The notes: generated from the sequence alone by a model not told the origin. A DNA stretch of 64,000 nt from Archivesica marissinica (GCA_014843695.1 CM026401.1:27959051-28023050); one strand, 5' to 3'. Positions 1 through 15,079 are shown, counted from the first letter of the stretch. Numbers and translations: made by a program.

Positions 1-3000
1 AAGACCAGTGTACAATCACTATACAAGACCAGTGTACAATCATTATACAGACAAGTGTACAATCACTATACAGACCAGTGTATAATCACTATACAGACCA
101 GTGTACAATCACTATACAGGCCATTGTACAATCACTATACAAACCAGTGTACAATCACTATACAGACCAGTGTACAATCACTATAAATGCCAGTGTGCAA
201 TCACTATACAGGACAGTGTGCAATCACTATACAGACCAGTGTACAATCACAATAAAGACCAGTGTACAATCACTATACAGACAAGTGTACAATCACTATT
301 CCAACCAATGTACAATCACTATACAGACCAGTGTACAATCACTATACAGACCAGTGTACAATCACTATACAGACCAGTGTACAATCACTATACAGGCCAT
401 TGTACAATCACTATACAGACCAGAGTACAATCACTATACAGAATACAGTGTACAATCACTATACAAGCCAGTGTTAAATCACTATACAAGACCAGTGTAC
501 ACTCATTATACAGGCCATTGTACAATCACTATACAGGCCAGTGTACAATCACTATACAGGCCAGTGTACATTCACTATACAGGCCAGTGTACATTCACTA
601 TACAGAATACAGTGTACAATCACTATACAGGCCAGTGTACATTCACTATACAGACAAGTGTACAATCACTATACAGGCCAGTGTACAATCACTATACAGA
701 ATACAGTGTACATTCACTATACAGGCCAGTGTACAATCACTATACAGGACAGTGTACAATCACTATACAGACCAGTGTACAATCACTATACAGACCAGTG
801 TACAATCACTATACAGGCCAGTGTACAATCACTATACAGACCAGTGTACAATCACTATACAGACCAGTGTACAATCACTATACAGACAAGTGTACAATCA
901 CTATACAGAATACAGTGTACAATCATTATACAGGCCAGTGTACAATCACTATACAGACCAGTGTACAATCACTATACAGACCAGTGTACAATCACTATAC
1001 AGACCAGTGTACAATCATATACAGGCCAGTGTACAATCACTATACAGGCCATTGTACAATCACTATACAGGACAGTGTACAATCACTATACAGGCCAGTG
1101 TACAATCACTATACAGGCCAGTGTACAATCACTATACAGACCAGTGTACAATCACTATACAGACAAGTGTACACTCACTATACAGGCCAGTGTACAATCA
1201 CTATACTGGCCAGTGTACAATCACTAGACAGAATACAGTGTACAATCACTATACAGAATACAGTGTACAATCACAATACAGACAAGTGTACCATCACTAT
1301 ACTGACCAGTGTACAATCACTATACAGACCAGTGTACAATCACTATACAGGCCAGTGTACAATCACTATACAGGCCAGTGTACAATCACTATACAGACCT
1401 GTGTACAAAAAGTCAATCACTATACAGAATACAGTGTACAATTACTATACAGAATACAGTGTACAATCACTATACAGAATACAGTGTACAATCACTATAC
1501 AGACAAGTGTACCATCACTATACAGGCCAGTGTACAATCACTATACAGACCAGTGTACACTCACTATACAGGCCAGTGTACAATCACTATACAGTCCAGT
1601 GTACAATCGCTATACAGACAAGTGTACAATCACTATACAAGCCAGTGTACAATCACTATACAGGCCAGTGTACAATCACTATACAGACAAGTGTACAATC
1701 ACTATACAGACCAGTGTACAATCACTATACAGGCCAGTATACAATCACTATACAGGCCAGTGTACAATCACTATACAGACAAGTATACACTCACTATACA
1801 GGCCAGTGTACAATCACTATACTAGTGTACAATCACTATACAGACAAGTGTACAATCACTATACAGGCCAGTGTACAATCACTATACAGAGTGTACAATC
1901 GCTATACAGACAAGTGTACAATCACTATACAGGCCAGTGTATAATCACTATACAGACAAGTGTACACTCACTATACAGGCCAGTGTACCATCACTATACA
2001 GAGTGTACAATCACTATACAAAGTGTACAATCACTATACAGGCCAGTATACAATCACTATACAGACAAGTGTACACTCACTATACAGGCCAGTGTACAAT
2101 CACAATACCGAGTGTACAATCACTATACAGAATACAGTGTACATTCACTATACAGAATACAGTGTACAATCACTATACAGAATACAGTGTACATTCACTA
2201 TACAGGCCAGTGTACAATCACTATACAGACCAGTGTACAATCACTATACAGACCAGTGTACAATCACTATAAAGGCCAGTGTACAATCACTATACAGACC
2301 AGTGTACAATCACTATACAGACCAGTGTACAATCACTATACAGACAAGTGTACAATCACTATACAGAATACAGTGTACAATCACTATACAGGCCAGTGTA
2401 CAATCACTATACAGACCAGTGTACAATCACTATACAGACCAGTGTACAATCACTATACAGACCAGTGTACAATCATATACAGGCCAGTGTACAATCACTA
2501 TACAGGCCATTGTACAATCACTATACAAGCCAGTGTACAATCACTATACAGGCCAGTGTACAATCACTATACAGACAAGTGTACAATCACTATACAGACC
2601 AGTGTACAATCACTATACAGGCCAGTATTCAATCACTATACAGGCCAGTGTACAATCACTATACAGACAAGTATACACTCACTATACAGGCCAGTGTACA
2701 ATCACTATACAGAGTGTACAATCACTATACAGACAAGTGTACAATCACTATACAGGCCAGTGTACAATCACTATACAGACAAGTGTACACTCACTATACA
2801 GGCCAGTGTACAATCACTATACAGAGTGTACAATCGCTATACAGACAAGTGTACAATCACTATACAGGCCAGTGTATAATCACTATACAGACAAGTGTAC
2901 ACTCACTATACAGGCCAGTGTACCATCACAATACAGAGTGTACAATCACTATACAGACAAGTGTACAATCACTATACAGGCCAGTATACAATCACTATAC

Positions 3001-6000
3001 ACACAAGTGTACATTCACTATACAGGCCAGTGTACAATCACTATACAGGCCAGTGTACAATCACTATACAGGCCAGTGTACAATCACTATACAGACCTGT
3101 GTACAAAAAGTCAATCACTATACAGAATACAGTGTACAATTAATATACAGAATACAGTGTACAATCACTATACAGAATACAGTGTACAATCACTATACAG
3201 ACAAGTGTACCATCACTATACAGGCCAGTGTACAATCACTATACAGACCAGTGTACACTCACTATACAGGCCAGTGTACAATCACTATACAGTCCAGTGT
3301 ACAATCGCTATACAGACAAGTGTACAATCACTATACAAGCCAGTGTACAATCACTATACAGGCCAGTGTACAATCACTATACAGACAAGTGTACAATCAC
3401 TATACAGACCAGTGTACAATCACTATACAGACAAGTATACACTCACTATACAGGCCAGTGTACAATCACTATACATAGTGTACAATCACTATACAGACAA
3501 GTGTACAATCACTATACAGGCCAGTGTACATTCACTATACAGACAAGTGTACACTCACTATACAGGCCAGTGTACAATCACTATACAGAGTGTACAATCG
3601 CTATACAGACAAGTGTACAATCACTATACAGGCCAGTGTATAATCACTATACAGACAAGTGTACACTCACTATACAGGCCAGTGTACCATCACTATACAG
3701 AGTGTACAATCACTATACAAAGTGTACAATCACTATACAGGCCAGTATACAATCACTATACAGACAAGTGTACACTCACTATACAGGCCAGTGTACAATC
3801 ACAATACCGAGTGTACAATCACTATACAGAATACAGTGTACATTCACTATACAGAATACAGTGTACAATCACTATACAGAATACAGTGTACATTCACTAT
3901 ACAGGCCAGTGTACAATCACTATACAGGACAGTGTACAATCACTATACAGACCAGTGTACAATCACTATACAGACCAGTGTACAATCACTATACAGGCCA
4001 GTGTACAATCACTATACAGACCAGTGTACAATCACTATACAGACCAGTGTACAATCACTATACAGACAAGTGTACAATCACTATACAGAATACAGTGTAC
4101 AATCACTATACAGGCCAGTGTACAGTCACTATACAGACCAGTGTACAATCACTATACAGACCAGTGTACAATCACTATACAGACCAGTGTACAATCATAT
4201 ACAGGCCAGTGTACAATCACTATACAGGCCATTGTACAATCACTATACAAGCCAGTGTACAATCACTATACAGGCCAGTGTACAATCACTATACAGACAA
4301 GTGTACAATCACTATACAGACCAATGTACAATCACTATACAGGCCAGTATTCAATCACTATACAGGCCAGTGTACAATCACTATACAGACAAGTATACAC
4401 TCACTATACAGGCCAGTGTACAATCACTATACAGAGTGTACAATCACTATACAGACAAGTGTACAATCACTATACAGGCCAGTGTACAATCACTATACAG
4501 ACAAGTGTACACTCACTATACAGGCCAGTGTACAATCACTATACAGAGTGTACAATCGCTATACAGACAAGTGTACAATCACTATACAGGCCAGTGTATA
4601 ATCACTATACAGACAAGTGTACACTCACTATACAGGCCAGTGTACCATCACAATACAGAGTGTACAATCACTATACAGACAAGTGTACAATCACTATACA
4701 GGCCAGTATACAATCACTATACAGACAAGTGTACACTCACTATACAGGCCAGTGTACAATCACTATACAGGCCAGTGTACAATCACTATACAGACAAGTG
4801 TACACTCACTATACAGGCCAGTGTACAATCACTATACAGAGTGTACAATCGCTATACAGACAAATGTACAATCACTATACAGGCCAGTGTATAATCAGTA
4901 TACAGACAAGTGTACACTCACTATACAGGCCAGTGTACCATCACAATACCGAGTGTACAATCACTATACAGAATACAGTGTATAATCACTATACAGAATA
5001 CAGTGTACAATCACTATACAGGCCAGTGTACAATCACTATACAGACCAGTGTACAATCATATACAGGCCAGTGTACAATCACTATACAGGCCATTGTACA
5101 ATCACTATACAGGACAGTGTACAATCACTATACAGGCCAGTGTACAATCACTATACAGGCCAGTGTACAATCACTATACAGACCAGTGTACAATCACTAT
5201 ACAGACAAGTGTACACTCACTATACAGGCCAGTGTACAATCACTATACTGGCCAGTGTACAATCACTAGACAGAATACAGTGTACAATCACTATACAGAA
5301 TACAGTGTACAATCACAATACAGACAAGTGTACCATCACTATACAGGCCAGTGTACAATCACTATGCAGACCAGTGTACAATCACTATACAGGCCAGTGT
5401 ACAATCACTATACAGGCCAGTGTACAATCACTATACAGACCTGTGTACAAAAAGTCAATCACTATACAGAATACAGTGTACAATTACTATACAGAATACA
5501 GTGTACAATCACTATACAGAATACAGTGTACAATCACTATACAGACAAGTGTACCATCACTATACAGGCCAGTGTACAATCACTATACAGACCAGTGTAC
5601 ACTCACTATACAGGCCAGTGTACAATCACTATACAGTCCAGTGTACAATCGCTATACAGACAAGTGTACAATCACTATACAAGCCAGTGTACACTCACTA
5701 TACAGGCCAGTGTACAATCACTATACAGACAAGTGTACAATCACTATACAGACCAGTGTACAATCACTATACAGGCCAGTATACAATCACTATACAGGCC
5801 AGTGTACAATCACTATACAGACAAGAATACACTCACTATACAGGCCAGTGTACAATCACTATACATAGTGTACAATCACTATACAGACAAGTGTACAATC
5901 ACTATACAGGCCAGTGTACAATCACTATACAGACAAGTGTACACTCACTATACAGGCCAGTGTACCATCACTATACAGAGTGTACAATCGCTATACAGAC

Positions 6001-7982
6001 AAGTGTACAATCACTATACAGGCCAGTGTATAATCACTATACATACAAGTGTACACTCACTATACAGGCCAGTGTACCATCACTATACAGAGTGTACAAT
6101 CACTATACAAAGTGTACAATCACTATACAGGCCAGTATACAATCACTATACAGACAAGTGTACACTCACTATACAGGCCAGTGATCAATCACAATACCGA
6201 GTGTACAATCACTATACAGAATACAGTGTACATTCACTATACAGAATACAGTGTACAATCACTATACAGAATACAGTGTACATTCACTATACATGCCAGT
6301 GTACAATCACTATACAGGACAGTGTACAATCACTATACAGACCAGTGTACAATCACTATACAGACCAGTGTACAATCACTATACAGGCCAGTGTACAATC
6401 ACTATACAGACCAGTGTACAATCACTATACAGACCAGTGTACAATCACTATACAGACAAGTGTACAATCACTATACAGAATACAGTGTACAATCACTATA
6501 CAGGCCAGTGTATAATCACTATACAGACCAGTGTACAATCACTATACAGACCAGTGTACAATCACTATACAGACCAGTGTACAATCATATACAGGCCAGT
6601 GTACAATCACTATACAGGCCATTGTACAATCACTATACAAGCCAGTGTACAATCACTATACAGGCCAGTGTACAATCACTATACAGACAAGTGTACAATC
6701 ACTATACAGACCAGTGTACAATCACTATACAGGCCAGTATTCAATCACTATACAGGCCAGTGTACAATCACTATACAGACAAGTATACACTTACTATACA
6801 GGCCAGTGTACAATCACTATACAGAGTGTACAATCACTATACAGACAAGTGTACAATCACTATACAGGCCAGTGTACAATCACTATACAGACAAGTGTAC
6901 ACTCACTATACAGGCCAGTGTACAATCACTATACAGAGTGTACAATCGCTATACAGACAAGTGTACAATCACTATACAGGCCAGTGTATAATCACTATAC
7001 AGACAAGTGTACACTCACTATACAGGCCAGTGTATAATCACTATACAGACAAGTGTACACTCACTATACAGGCCAGTGTACCATCACAATACAGAGTGTA
7101 CAATCACTATACAGACAAGTGTACAATCACTATACAGGCCAGTATACAATCACTATACAGACAAGTGTACACTCACTATACAGGCCAGTGTACAATCACT
7201 ATACAGGCCAGTGTACAATCACTATACAGACAAGTGTACACTCACTATACCGGCCAGTGTACAATCACTATACAGAGTGTACAATCGCTATACAGACAAA
7301 TGTACAATCACTATACAGGCCAGTGTATCATCAGTATACAGACAAGTGTACACTCACTATACAGGCCAGTGTACCATCACAATACAGAGTGTACAATCAC
7401 TATACAGACCAGTGTACAATCACTATACAGGCCAGTATACAATCACTATACAGACAAGTGTACACTCACTATACAGGCCAGTGTACAATCACAATACCGA
7501 GTGTACAATCACTATACAGAATACAGTGTATAATCACTATACAGAATACAGTGTACAATCACTATACAGGCCAGTGTACAATCACTATACAGACAAGTGT
7601 ACAATCACTATACAGACAATTGTACAATCACTATACAGACAATTGTACAATCACTATACAGACAAGTCTACAATCACTATACAGACAAGTGTACAATCAC
7701 TATACAGGCCAGTGTACAATCACTATACAAGACCAGTGTACACTCACTATACAGGCCATTGTACAATCACTATACAGGCCAATGTACAATCACTATACAA
7801 GACCAGTGTACAATCACTATACAAAACCAGTGTACAATCACTATACAGACAAGTGTACAATCACTATACAGACCAGTGTATAATCACTATACAGACCAGT
7901 GTACAATCACTATACAGGCCATTGTACAATCACTATACAGACCAGTGTACAATCACTATAAAGGCCAGTGTGCAATCACTAT

Positions 7983-8049
7983 ACAGGACAGTGTAGTTTA
8001 AACATATTTTATTTCCCAATATAATACATATTGAGTGACAGGACAGTGT
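7983..8049. other. 43-bp non-satellite insert bounded by 12-bp direct repeats
   Basis: The only clear non-satellite interruption of the array. ACAGGACAGTGT occurs at 7983-7994 and again at 8038-8049, enclosing an AT-rich 43-bp stretch (7995-8037) starting AGTTTAAACATATTTT. The uninterrupted form of the same satellite context is present around 201-230 with a single copy of the 12-mer. This looks like an insertion with target duplication or break-repair filler. The element type is not recognisable. Confidence 0.75.
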
Positions 8050-8410
8050 GCAATCACTATACAGACCAGTGTACAATCACTATAAAGACCAGTGTACAAT
8101 CACTATACAGACAAGTGTACAATCACTATTCCAACCAATGTACAATCACTATACAGACCAGTGTACAATCACTATACAGACCAGTGTACAATCACTATAC
8201 AGACCAGTGTACAATCACTATACAGGCCATTGTACAATCACTATACAGGCCAGTGTACAATCACTATACAGAATACAGTGTACAATCACTATACAAGCCA
8301 GTGTACAATCACTATACAAGACCAGTGTACACTCATTATACAGGCCATTGTACAATCACTATACAGGCCAGTGTACAATCACTATACAAGACCAGTGTAC
8401 ACTCACTATA

Positions 8411-10410
8411 CAGGCCATTGTACAATCACTATACAGGCCAGTGTACATTCACTATACAGGCCAGTGTACATTCACTATACAGAATACAGTGTACAATCAC
8501 TATACAGGCCAGTGTACAATCACTATACAGACAAGTGTACAATCACTATACAGGCCATTGTACAATCACTATACAGAATACAGTGTACATTCACTATACA
8601 GGCCAGTGTACAATCACTATACAGGACAGTGTACAATCACTATACAGACCAGTGTACAATCACTATACAGACCAGTGTACAATCACTATACAGGCCAGTG
8701 TACAATCACTATACAGACCAGTGTACAATCACTATACAGACCAGTGTACAATCACTATACAGACAAGTGTACAATCACTATACAGAATACAGTGTACAAT
8801 CATTATACAGGCCAGTGTACAATCACTATACAGACCAGTGTACAATCACTATACAGACCAGTGTACAATCACTATACAGACCAGTGTACAATCATATACA
8901 GGCCAGTGTACAATCACTATACAGGCCATTGTACAATCACTATACAGGACAGTGTACAATCACTATACAGGCCAGTGTACAATCACTATACAGGCCAGTG
9001 TACAATCACTATACAGACCAGTGTACAATCACTATACAGACAAGTGTACACTCACTATACAGGCCAGTGTACAATCACTATACTGGCCAGTGTACAATCA
9101 CTAGACAGAATACAGTGTACAATCACTATACAGAATACAGTGTACAATCACAATACAGACAAGTGTACCATCACTATACAGGCCAGTGTACAATCACTAT
9201 ACAGACCAGTGTACAATCAATATACAGGCCGGTGTACAATCACTATACAGGCCAGTGTACAATCACTATACAGACCTGTGTACAAAAAGTCAATCACTAT
9301 ACAGAATACAGTGTACAATTACTATACAGAATACAGTGTACAATCACTATACAGAATACAGTGTACAATCACTATACAGACAAGTGTACCATCACTATAC
9401 AGGCCAGTGTACAATCACTATACAGACCAGTGTACACTCACTATACAGGCCATTGTACAATCACTATACAGGCCAGTGTACATTCACTATACAGGCCAGT
9501 GTACATTCACTATACAGAATACAGTGTACAATCACTATACAGGCCAGTGTACAATCACTATACAGACAAGTGTACAATCACTATACAGGCCATTGTACAA
9601 TCACTATACAGAATACAGTGTACATTCACTATACAGGCCAGTGTACAATCACTATACAGGACAGTGTACAATCACTATACAGACCAGTGTACAATCACTA
9701 TACAGACCAGTGTACAATCACTATACAGGCCAGTGTACAATCACTATACAGACCAGTGTACAATCACTATACAGACCAGTGTACAATCACTATACAGACA
9801 AGTGTACAATCACTATACAGAATACAGTGTACAATCATTATACAGGCCAGTGTACAATCACTATACAGACCAGTGTACAATCACTATACAGACCAGTGTA
9901 CAATCACTATACAGACCAGTGTACAATCATATACAGGCCAGTGTACAATCACTATACAGGCCATTGTACAATCACTATACAGGACAGTGTACAATCACTA
10001 TACAGGCCAGTGTACAATCACTATACAGGCCAGTGTACAATCACTATACAGACCAGTGTACAATCACTATACAGACAGGTGTACACTCACTATACAGGCC
10101 AGTGTACAATCACTATACTGGCCAGTGTACAATCACTAGACAGAATACAGTGTACAATCACTATACAGAATACAGTGTACAATCACAATACAGACAAGTG
10201 TACCATCACTATACAGGCCAGTGTACAATCACTATACAGACCAGTGTACAATCAATATACAGGCCGGTGTACAATCACTATACAGGCCAGTGTACAATCA
10301 CTATACAGACCTGTGTACAAAAAGTCAATCACTATACAGAATACAGTGTACAATTACTATACAGAATACAGTGTACAATCACTATACAGAATACAGTGTA
10401 CAATCACTAT
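8411..10410. repeat. 1035-bp segmental duplication inside the satellite
   Basis: The variant-unit pattern from 8411 to about 9375 reappears from 9446 to about 10410. The offset is 1035 bp, exactly 45 x 23. Shared diagnostic variants include two successive ACATTCACTATACAGG units, the short ATCATATACAGG unit, ACTAGACAG and TGTGTACAAAAAGTC. Copy two diverges just after 10410 at ACAAGTTACATC. Shorter versions of the same block occur near 541-1500 and 5045-5560. Confidence 0.8.
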
Positions 10411-13040
10411 ACAAGTTACATCACTATACAGCCAGTGTACAATCACTATACAGACAGTGTACACTCACTATACAGGCCAGTATACAATCACTATACAGTC
10501 CAGTGTACAATCGCTATACAGACAAGTGTACAATCACTATACAAGCCAGTGTACAATCACTATACAGGCCAGTGTACAATCACTATACAGACAAGTGTAC
10601 AATCACTATACAGACCAGTGTACAATCACTATACAGGCCAGTATACAATCACTATACAGGCCAGTGTACAATCACTATACAGACAAGTATACACTCACTA
10701 TACAGGCCAGTGTACAATCACTATACATAGTGTACAATCACTATACAGACAAGTGTACAATCACTATACAGGCCAGTGTACAATCACTATACAGACAAGT
10801 GTACACTCACTATACAGGCCAGTATACAATCACTATACAGACAAGTGTACACTCACTATACAGGCCAGTGTACAATCACAATACCGAGTTTACAATCACT
10901 ATACAGAATACAGTGTACATTCGCTATACAGAATACAGTGTACAATCACTATACAGAATACAGTGTACATTCACTATACAGGCCAGTGTACAATCACTAT
11001 ACAGGACAGTGTACAATCACTATACAGACCAGTGTACAATCACTATACAGGCCAGTGTACAATCACTATACAGACCAGTGTACAATCACTATACAGACCA
11101 GTGTACAATCACTATACAGACAAGTGTACAATCACTATACAGAATACAGTGTACAATCACTATACAGGCCAGTGTACAATCACTATACAGACCAGTGTAC
11201 AATCTCTATACAGACCAGTGTACAATCACTATACAGACCAGTGTACAATCATATACAGGCCAGTGTACAATCACTATACAGGCCATTGTACAATTACTAT
11301 ACAGGACAATGTACAATCACTATACAGGCCAGTGTACAATCACTATACAGGCCAGTGTACAATCACTATACAGGCCAGTGTACAATCACTATACAGACCA
11401 GTGTACAATCACTATACAGACATGTGTACACTCACTATACAGGCCAGTGTACAATCACTATACTGGCCAGTGTACAATCACTATACAGAATACAGTGTAC
11501 AATCACTATACAGAATACAGTGTACAATCACAATACAGACAAGTGTACCATCACTATACAGGCCAGTGTACAATCACTATACAGACCAGTGTACAATCAC
11601 TATACAGGCCAGTGTACAATCACTATACAGTCCAGTGTACAATCACTATACAGACAAGTGTACAATCACTATACAGGCAAGTGTACAATCACTATACAGG
11701 CCAGTGTACAATCACTATACAGACAAGTGTACACTCACTATACAGGCCAGTGTACAATCACTATACAGAGTATACAATCACTATACAGACAAGTGTACAA
11801 TCACTATACAGGCCAGTGTACAATTAATATACAGACAAGTGTACACTCACTATACAGGCCAGTGTACAATCACTATACAGAGTGTACAATCACTATACAG
11901 ACAAGTGTACAATCACTATACAGACAAGTGTACAATCACTATACAGGCCAGTGTACAATCAATATACAGACCAGTGTACAATCACTATACATGCCAGTGT
12001 ACATTCACTATACAGAATACAGTGTACAATCACTATACAGGCCAGTGTACAATCACTATACAGGCCAGTGTACAATCACTATACAGACAAGTTTACAATC
12101 ACTATACAGACAAGTGTACAATCACTATACAGGCCAGTGTACAATCACTATACAGGCCAGTGTACACTCGCTATACAGACAAGTGTACAATCACTATACA
12201 GGCCAGTGTACAATCACTATACAGACAAGTGTACAATCACTATACAGACCAGTGTACAATCACTATACAGACCAATGTACAATCACTATACAGGCCAGTG
12301 TACAATAACTATACAGGCCAGTGTACAATCACTATACAGGCCAGTGTACAATCACTATACAGACAAGTGTACAATCACTATACAGACAAATGTACAGTCA
12401 CTATACAGGCCAGTGTACAGCCAGTGTACAATCACTATACAGATCAGTGTACAATCACTATACAGGCCAGTGTACAATCACTATACAGGCCAGTGTACAA
12501 TCACTATACAGGCCAGTGTACAATCACTATACAGGCCAGTGTACAATCACTATACAGAGTGTACAATCACTTTACAGGCCAGTGTACAATCACTATACAG
12601 GCCAGTGTACAATCACTATACAGACCAGTGTACAATCACTATACAGGCCAGTGTACACTCACTATACAGGCCAGTGTACAATCTCTATACAGAGTGTACA
12701 ATCACTATATAGACAAGTGTACAATCACTATATAGACAAGTGTACAATCACTATACAGACCAGTGTACAATCACTATACAGGCCAGTGTACAATCACTAT
12801 ACAGGCCAGTGTACAATCATTATACAGACAAGTGTACAATCACTATACAGGCCAGTGTACAATCACTATACAGACAAGTGTACAATCACTATACAGACAA
12901 GTGTACAATCACTATACAGAGTGTACAATCACTATAAAGACAAGTGTACAATCACTATACATACAAGTGTACAATCACTATAGAGGCCAGTGTACAATCA
13001 CTATACAGACCAGTGTACAATCATTATATATACAGAATAC

Positions 13041-13955
13041 AAGCGTTGCAGAGGCGTATCCGGAATACAGTAAGGGAGTGCTAAGTAGCTCTGATGCAGC
13101 AAAGCTGGACTGTCCACTGCAGTTGGTCGTGGGTATCCTCTCCCAGAAATTTTTTAAAAACTGAATACCGAATCGTGCAATTTCCTAGGGAGTGCAATTT
13201 CTTAGGGGCCGGGTGTAAATTTCAATTTTCTAGTGGCTGGGATGCAATTTGCAATTTCCTAGGGGCCGGGGTGCAATTTCCTAGGTGTGTCGACTCTCTT
13301 GAGCACCCCACTGGATATGAACTCAACATTGCATGGATTCAATATATAATATTATTCTTCATTAATCATAGTCCACGGTAAATACATGATAAAATAATAC
13401 AATATAGAGCATAATTGAATTCCACGCGGTTCTACAACATAAATAATACAGATATACATAGTTAATATATATTATATATAGTAACTGAAAGTTAAAACGG
13501 AATTTCTTACCAGGCTGTATTCATATATTCTTTATTTCTGTTGTTCTTAGTAGTAAACAGTTTTTACACACTCCGTCTCGTGTAAAGAATTGCCAATGGA
13601 AGTAGTGTCTTCCCAGAGAAACCGTTAGGAATGTGCGTATAGCCTAAAGAGTGCAAATAGCTAAGCAACAATGATTATTGTTTTTATTGTTAGCCAATGC
13701 ATTTAAAGGCCTAAGGTACAAATCTGATTATATACATACAAATCTGACGGTCGACGCACTAAACACACGAGGAATAGCGGTACAAATCTGACGGTCGACG
13801 CATATCGTATTTGCCACATGCGAGGCCCTGCATGGTATGCATCTAATACATGAGCACCACTTATATCTATTATGACCCACGTACATATCAGAGGTTATAA
13901 ATTGCTGAAATTGAAGTTCTGTATTTTTATAGTACTTACAACTGGTATAAACAAT
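13041..13955. other. Gene-free AT-rich spacer with two small repeats
   Basis: No credible gene. It contains a degenerate CCTAGG-rich repeat at 13168-13290. A 22-bp direct repeat, core AATCTGACGGTCGACGCA, occurs at 13737-13758 and 13781-13802, spaced 44 bp. The rest is AT-rich. Confidence 0.6.
13168..13290. repeat. Degenerate GCAATTTCCTAGG repeat
   Basis: Four to five imperfect copies of a block like GTGCAATTTCCTAGG followed by GGCCGGGG, with variants TAAATTT and TTTTCTAGTGGC. The spacing is irregular, roughly 20-40 bp. Function unknown. Confidence 0.6.
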
Positions 13956-14450
13956 TCAACTCCACTTATGGCCCAAATAAGGCTGGTTGCGCGGGTTAGG
14001 CAGCCAGTTCCTGCATTGCTGTACCACACATTCAGGCATCAGTTCCCTCTTATGCCAAGTACAGTCTCCTCTTCTAGCCGCTACTTTTCTCTCTATATAT
14101 CTGACATCTTTCCATGCGCCACAATTATATAGCATTGCCCAAAACCTCCTGTATAGAAGCTTTCTCTCATGTGAATTTAGATTATGCGGTGGACGATTAT
14201 TAGCAGGCCACCAAAGTTGTTTGTTCTGTTCATTTAGTATGCAAGGGGAACACAAGCACAGTGGACACTCAGCAACACCTTCAGCATGCTGAGGCATAGG
14301 GGGAGGTACGTAAGCAGCCTCTGCAACGGGCATGGCGGTGGCTGTTTCTTCTATTTCCATCTCTACGTCCCAGTTCTTATTTTGCAAGAAAGTCAGCAAT
14401 TCTTTTCTCTGCTCATCAGTTACATACATTGTTATTTTACTCAATGGCAT
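13956..14450 (-). CDS. 164-residue cysteine-containing protein, probably mobile-element associated
   Basis: A single open frame begins with ATG at 14450 and ends TGA at 13956. The N-terminus (MPLSKITMYVTDEQRKELL) is followed by an acidic, proline-containing linker. A compact cysteine cluster, CPLCLCSPCI, lies near residues 62-71. After it comes LLYRRFWAMLYNCGAW, then a C-terminal block with RELMPECVVQQCRNWLPNP and a PYLGHKW ending. The arrangement resembles small lineage-expanded proteins that I associate with transposon-rich regions of mollusc and cnidarian genomes, and distantly the cysteine-rich C-terminal domain of P2X7-like receptors. That assignment is from memory and weak. It lies in a gene-poor, repeat-rich neighbourhood with no obvious partner exon, so it could be an intact mobile-element ORF or a single-exon host gene. 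Confidence 0.5.
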   Translation of the reverse strand: MPLSKITMYVTDEQRKELLTFLQNKNWDVEMEIEETATAMPVAEAAYVPPPMPQHAEGVAECPLCLCSPCILNEQNKQLWWPANNRPPHNLNSHERKLLYRRFWAMLYNCGAWKDVRYIERKVAARRGDCTWHKRELMPECVVQQCRNWLPNPRNQPYLGHKWS

Positions 14451-15079
14451 CTTGTAGAAATCGGCAGAATATGTGTAATACTCGTATGTTCAAGAGATTA
14501 TAATTATAATATTATACATGTACTCATAGCATTCACTGTGATTATTATGTAGCATCAATATCGGTAAACACACACTGACACAGAGAAATATTTAAAATAT
14601 AACAGAAAACTTGCGAATAATACTGTAGATATATAATTAAATGAAGTATGAAGGTTACCATATAACGAACACATATAGTTTATTCATATAAATACATACA
14701 TATTATATACATACATATTTGATTAGGTCAACACATGAACTGAATTTTGAATTAGATTGCACATATCACAACCATAGCGCACATTATACATGCATACAAA
14801 TTATCAGTCTCAGTGATTACGCTACGGCTGATGAGGCACCTACATAACATGTAATCTATGTCCCTGGGCTGATCTGGATTATGTAGTTTGAATACTCATA
14901 ACTATCAATTTTCTTTACATTCAATAATATACGTTTACTTAAATTGTCAGGGCCTCATTTTGACTAATTCTCAGCTCACAGAGTGATCGTGCATATTAAC
15001 CGTTAGAAAATACCTACATACGCCAAAGTATACTGAATGTACTGCTACATTGTTGATACAAGCCACTAATCACATGGAA
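14451..15079. other. AT-rich stretch without recognisable genes
   Basis: Unstructured AT-rich sequence. The fragment GGCTGATGAGGCACC near 14827 looks SINE-like but is too short to assign. Confidence 0.5.

Larger units (their letters stand above)
1..13040. repeat. 23-bp satellite array (about 565 units), left-truncated by window
   Basis: Head-to-tail units of about 23 bp, with core TACAATCACTATACAG followed by a variable joint such as ACCAGTG, GCCAGTG, ACAAGTG, GCCATTG or AATACAGTG. Unit lengths of 20, 22, 23, 24 and 25 bp are all visible. The array is already running at base 1 and ends near 13030-13040 at AAGCGTTGCAGAGG. Because 23 is not a multiple of 3 and the plus-strand unit has no stop in any frame, very long open frames occur in all three plus frames; they all read the same 23-residue periodic peptide. 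The minus strand has stops in each unit. I see no promoter, splice structure or codon signal, so I call it non-coding satellite DNA. Confidence 0.97.

Noticed and set aside
1..13040. Very long open frames (up to about 1,547 codons) as repeat proteins
   Set aside because: They arise because the satellite unit lacks plus-strand stops in every frame; the three frames give the same periodic peptide, with no start context, splicing or domain.
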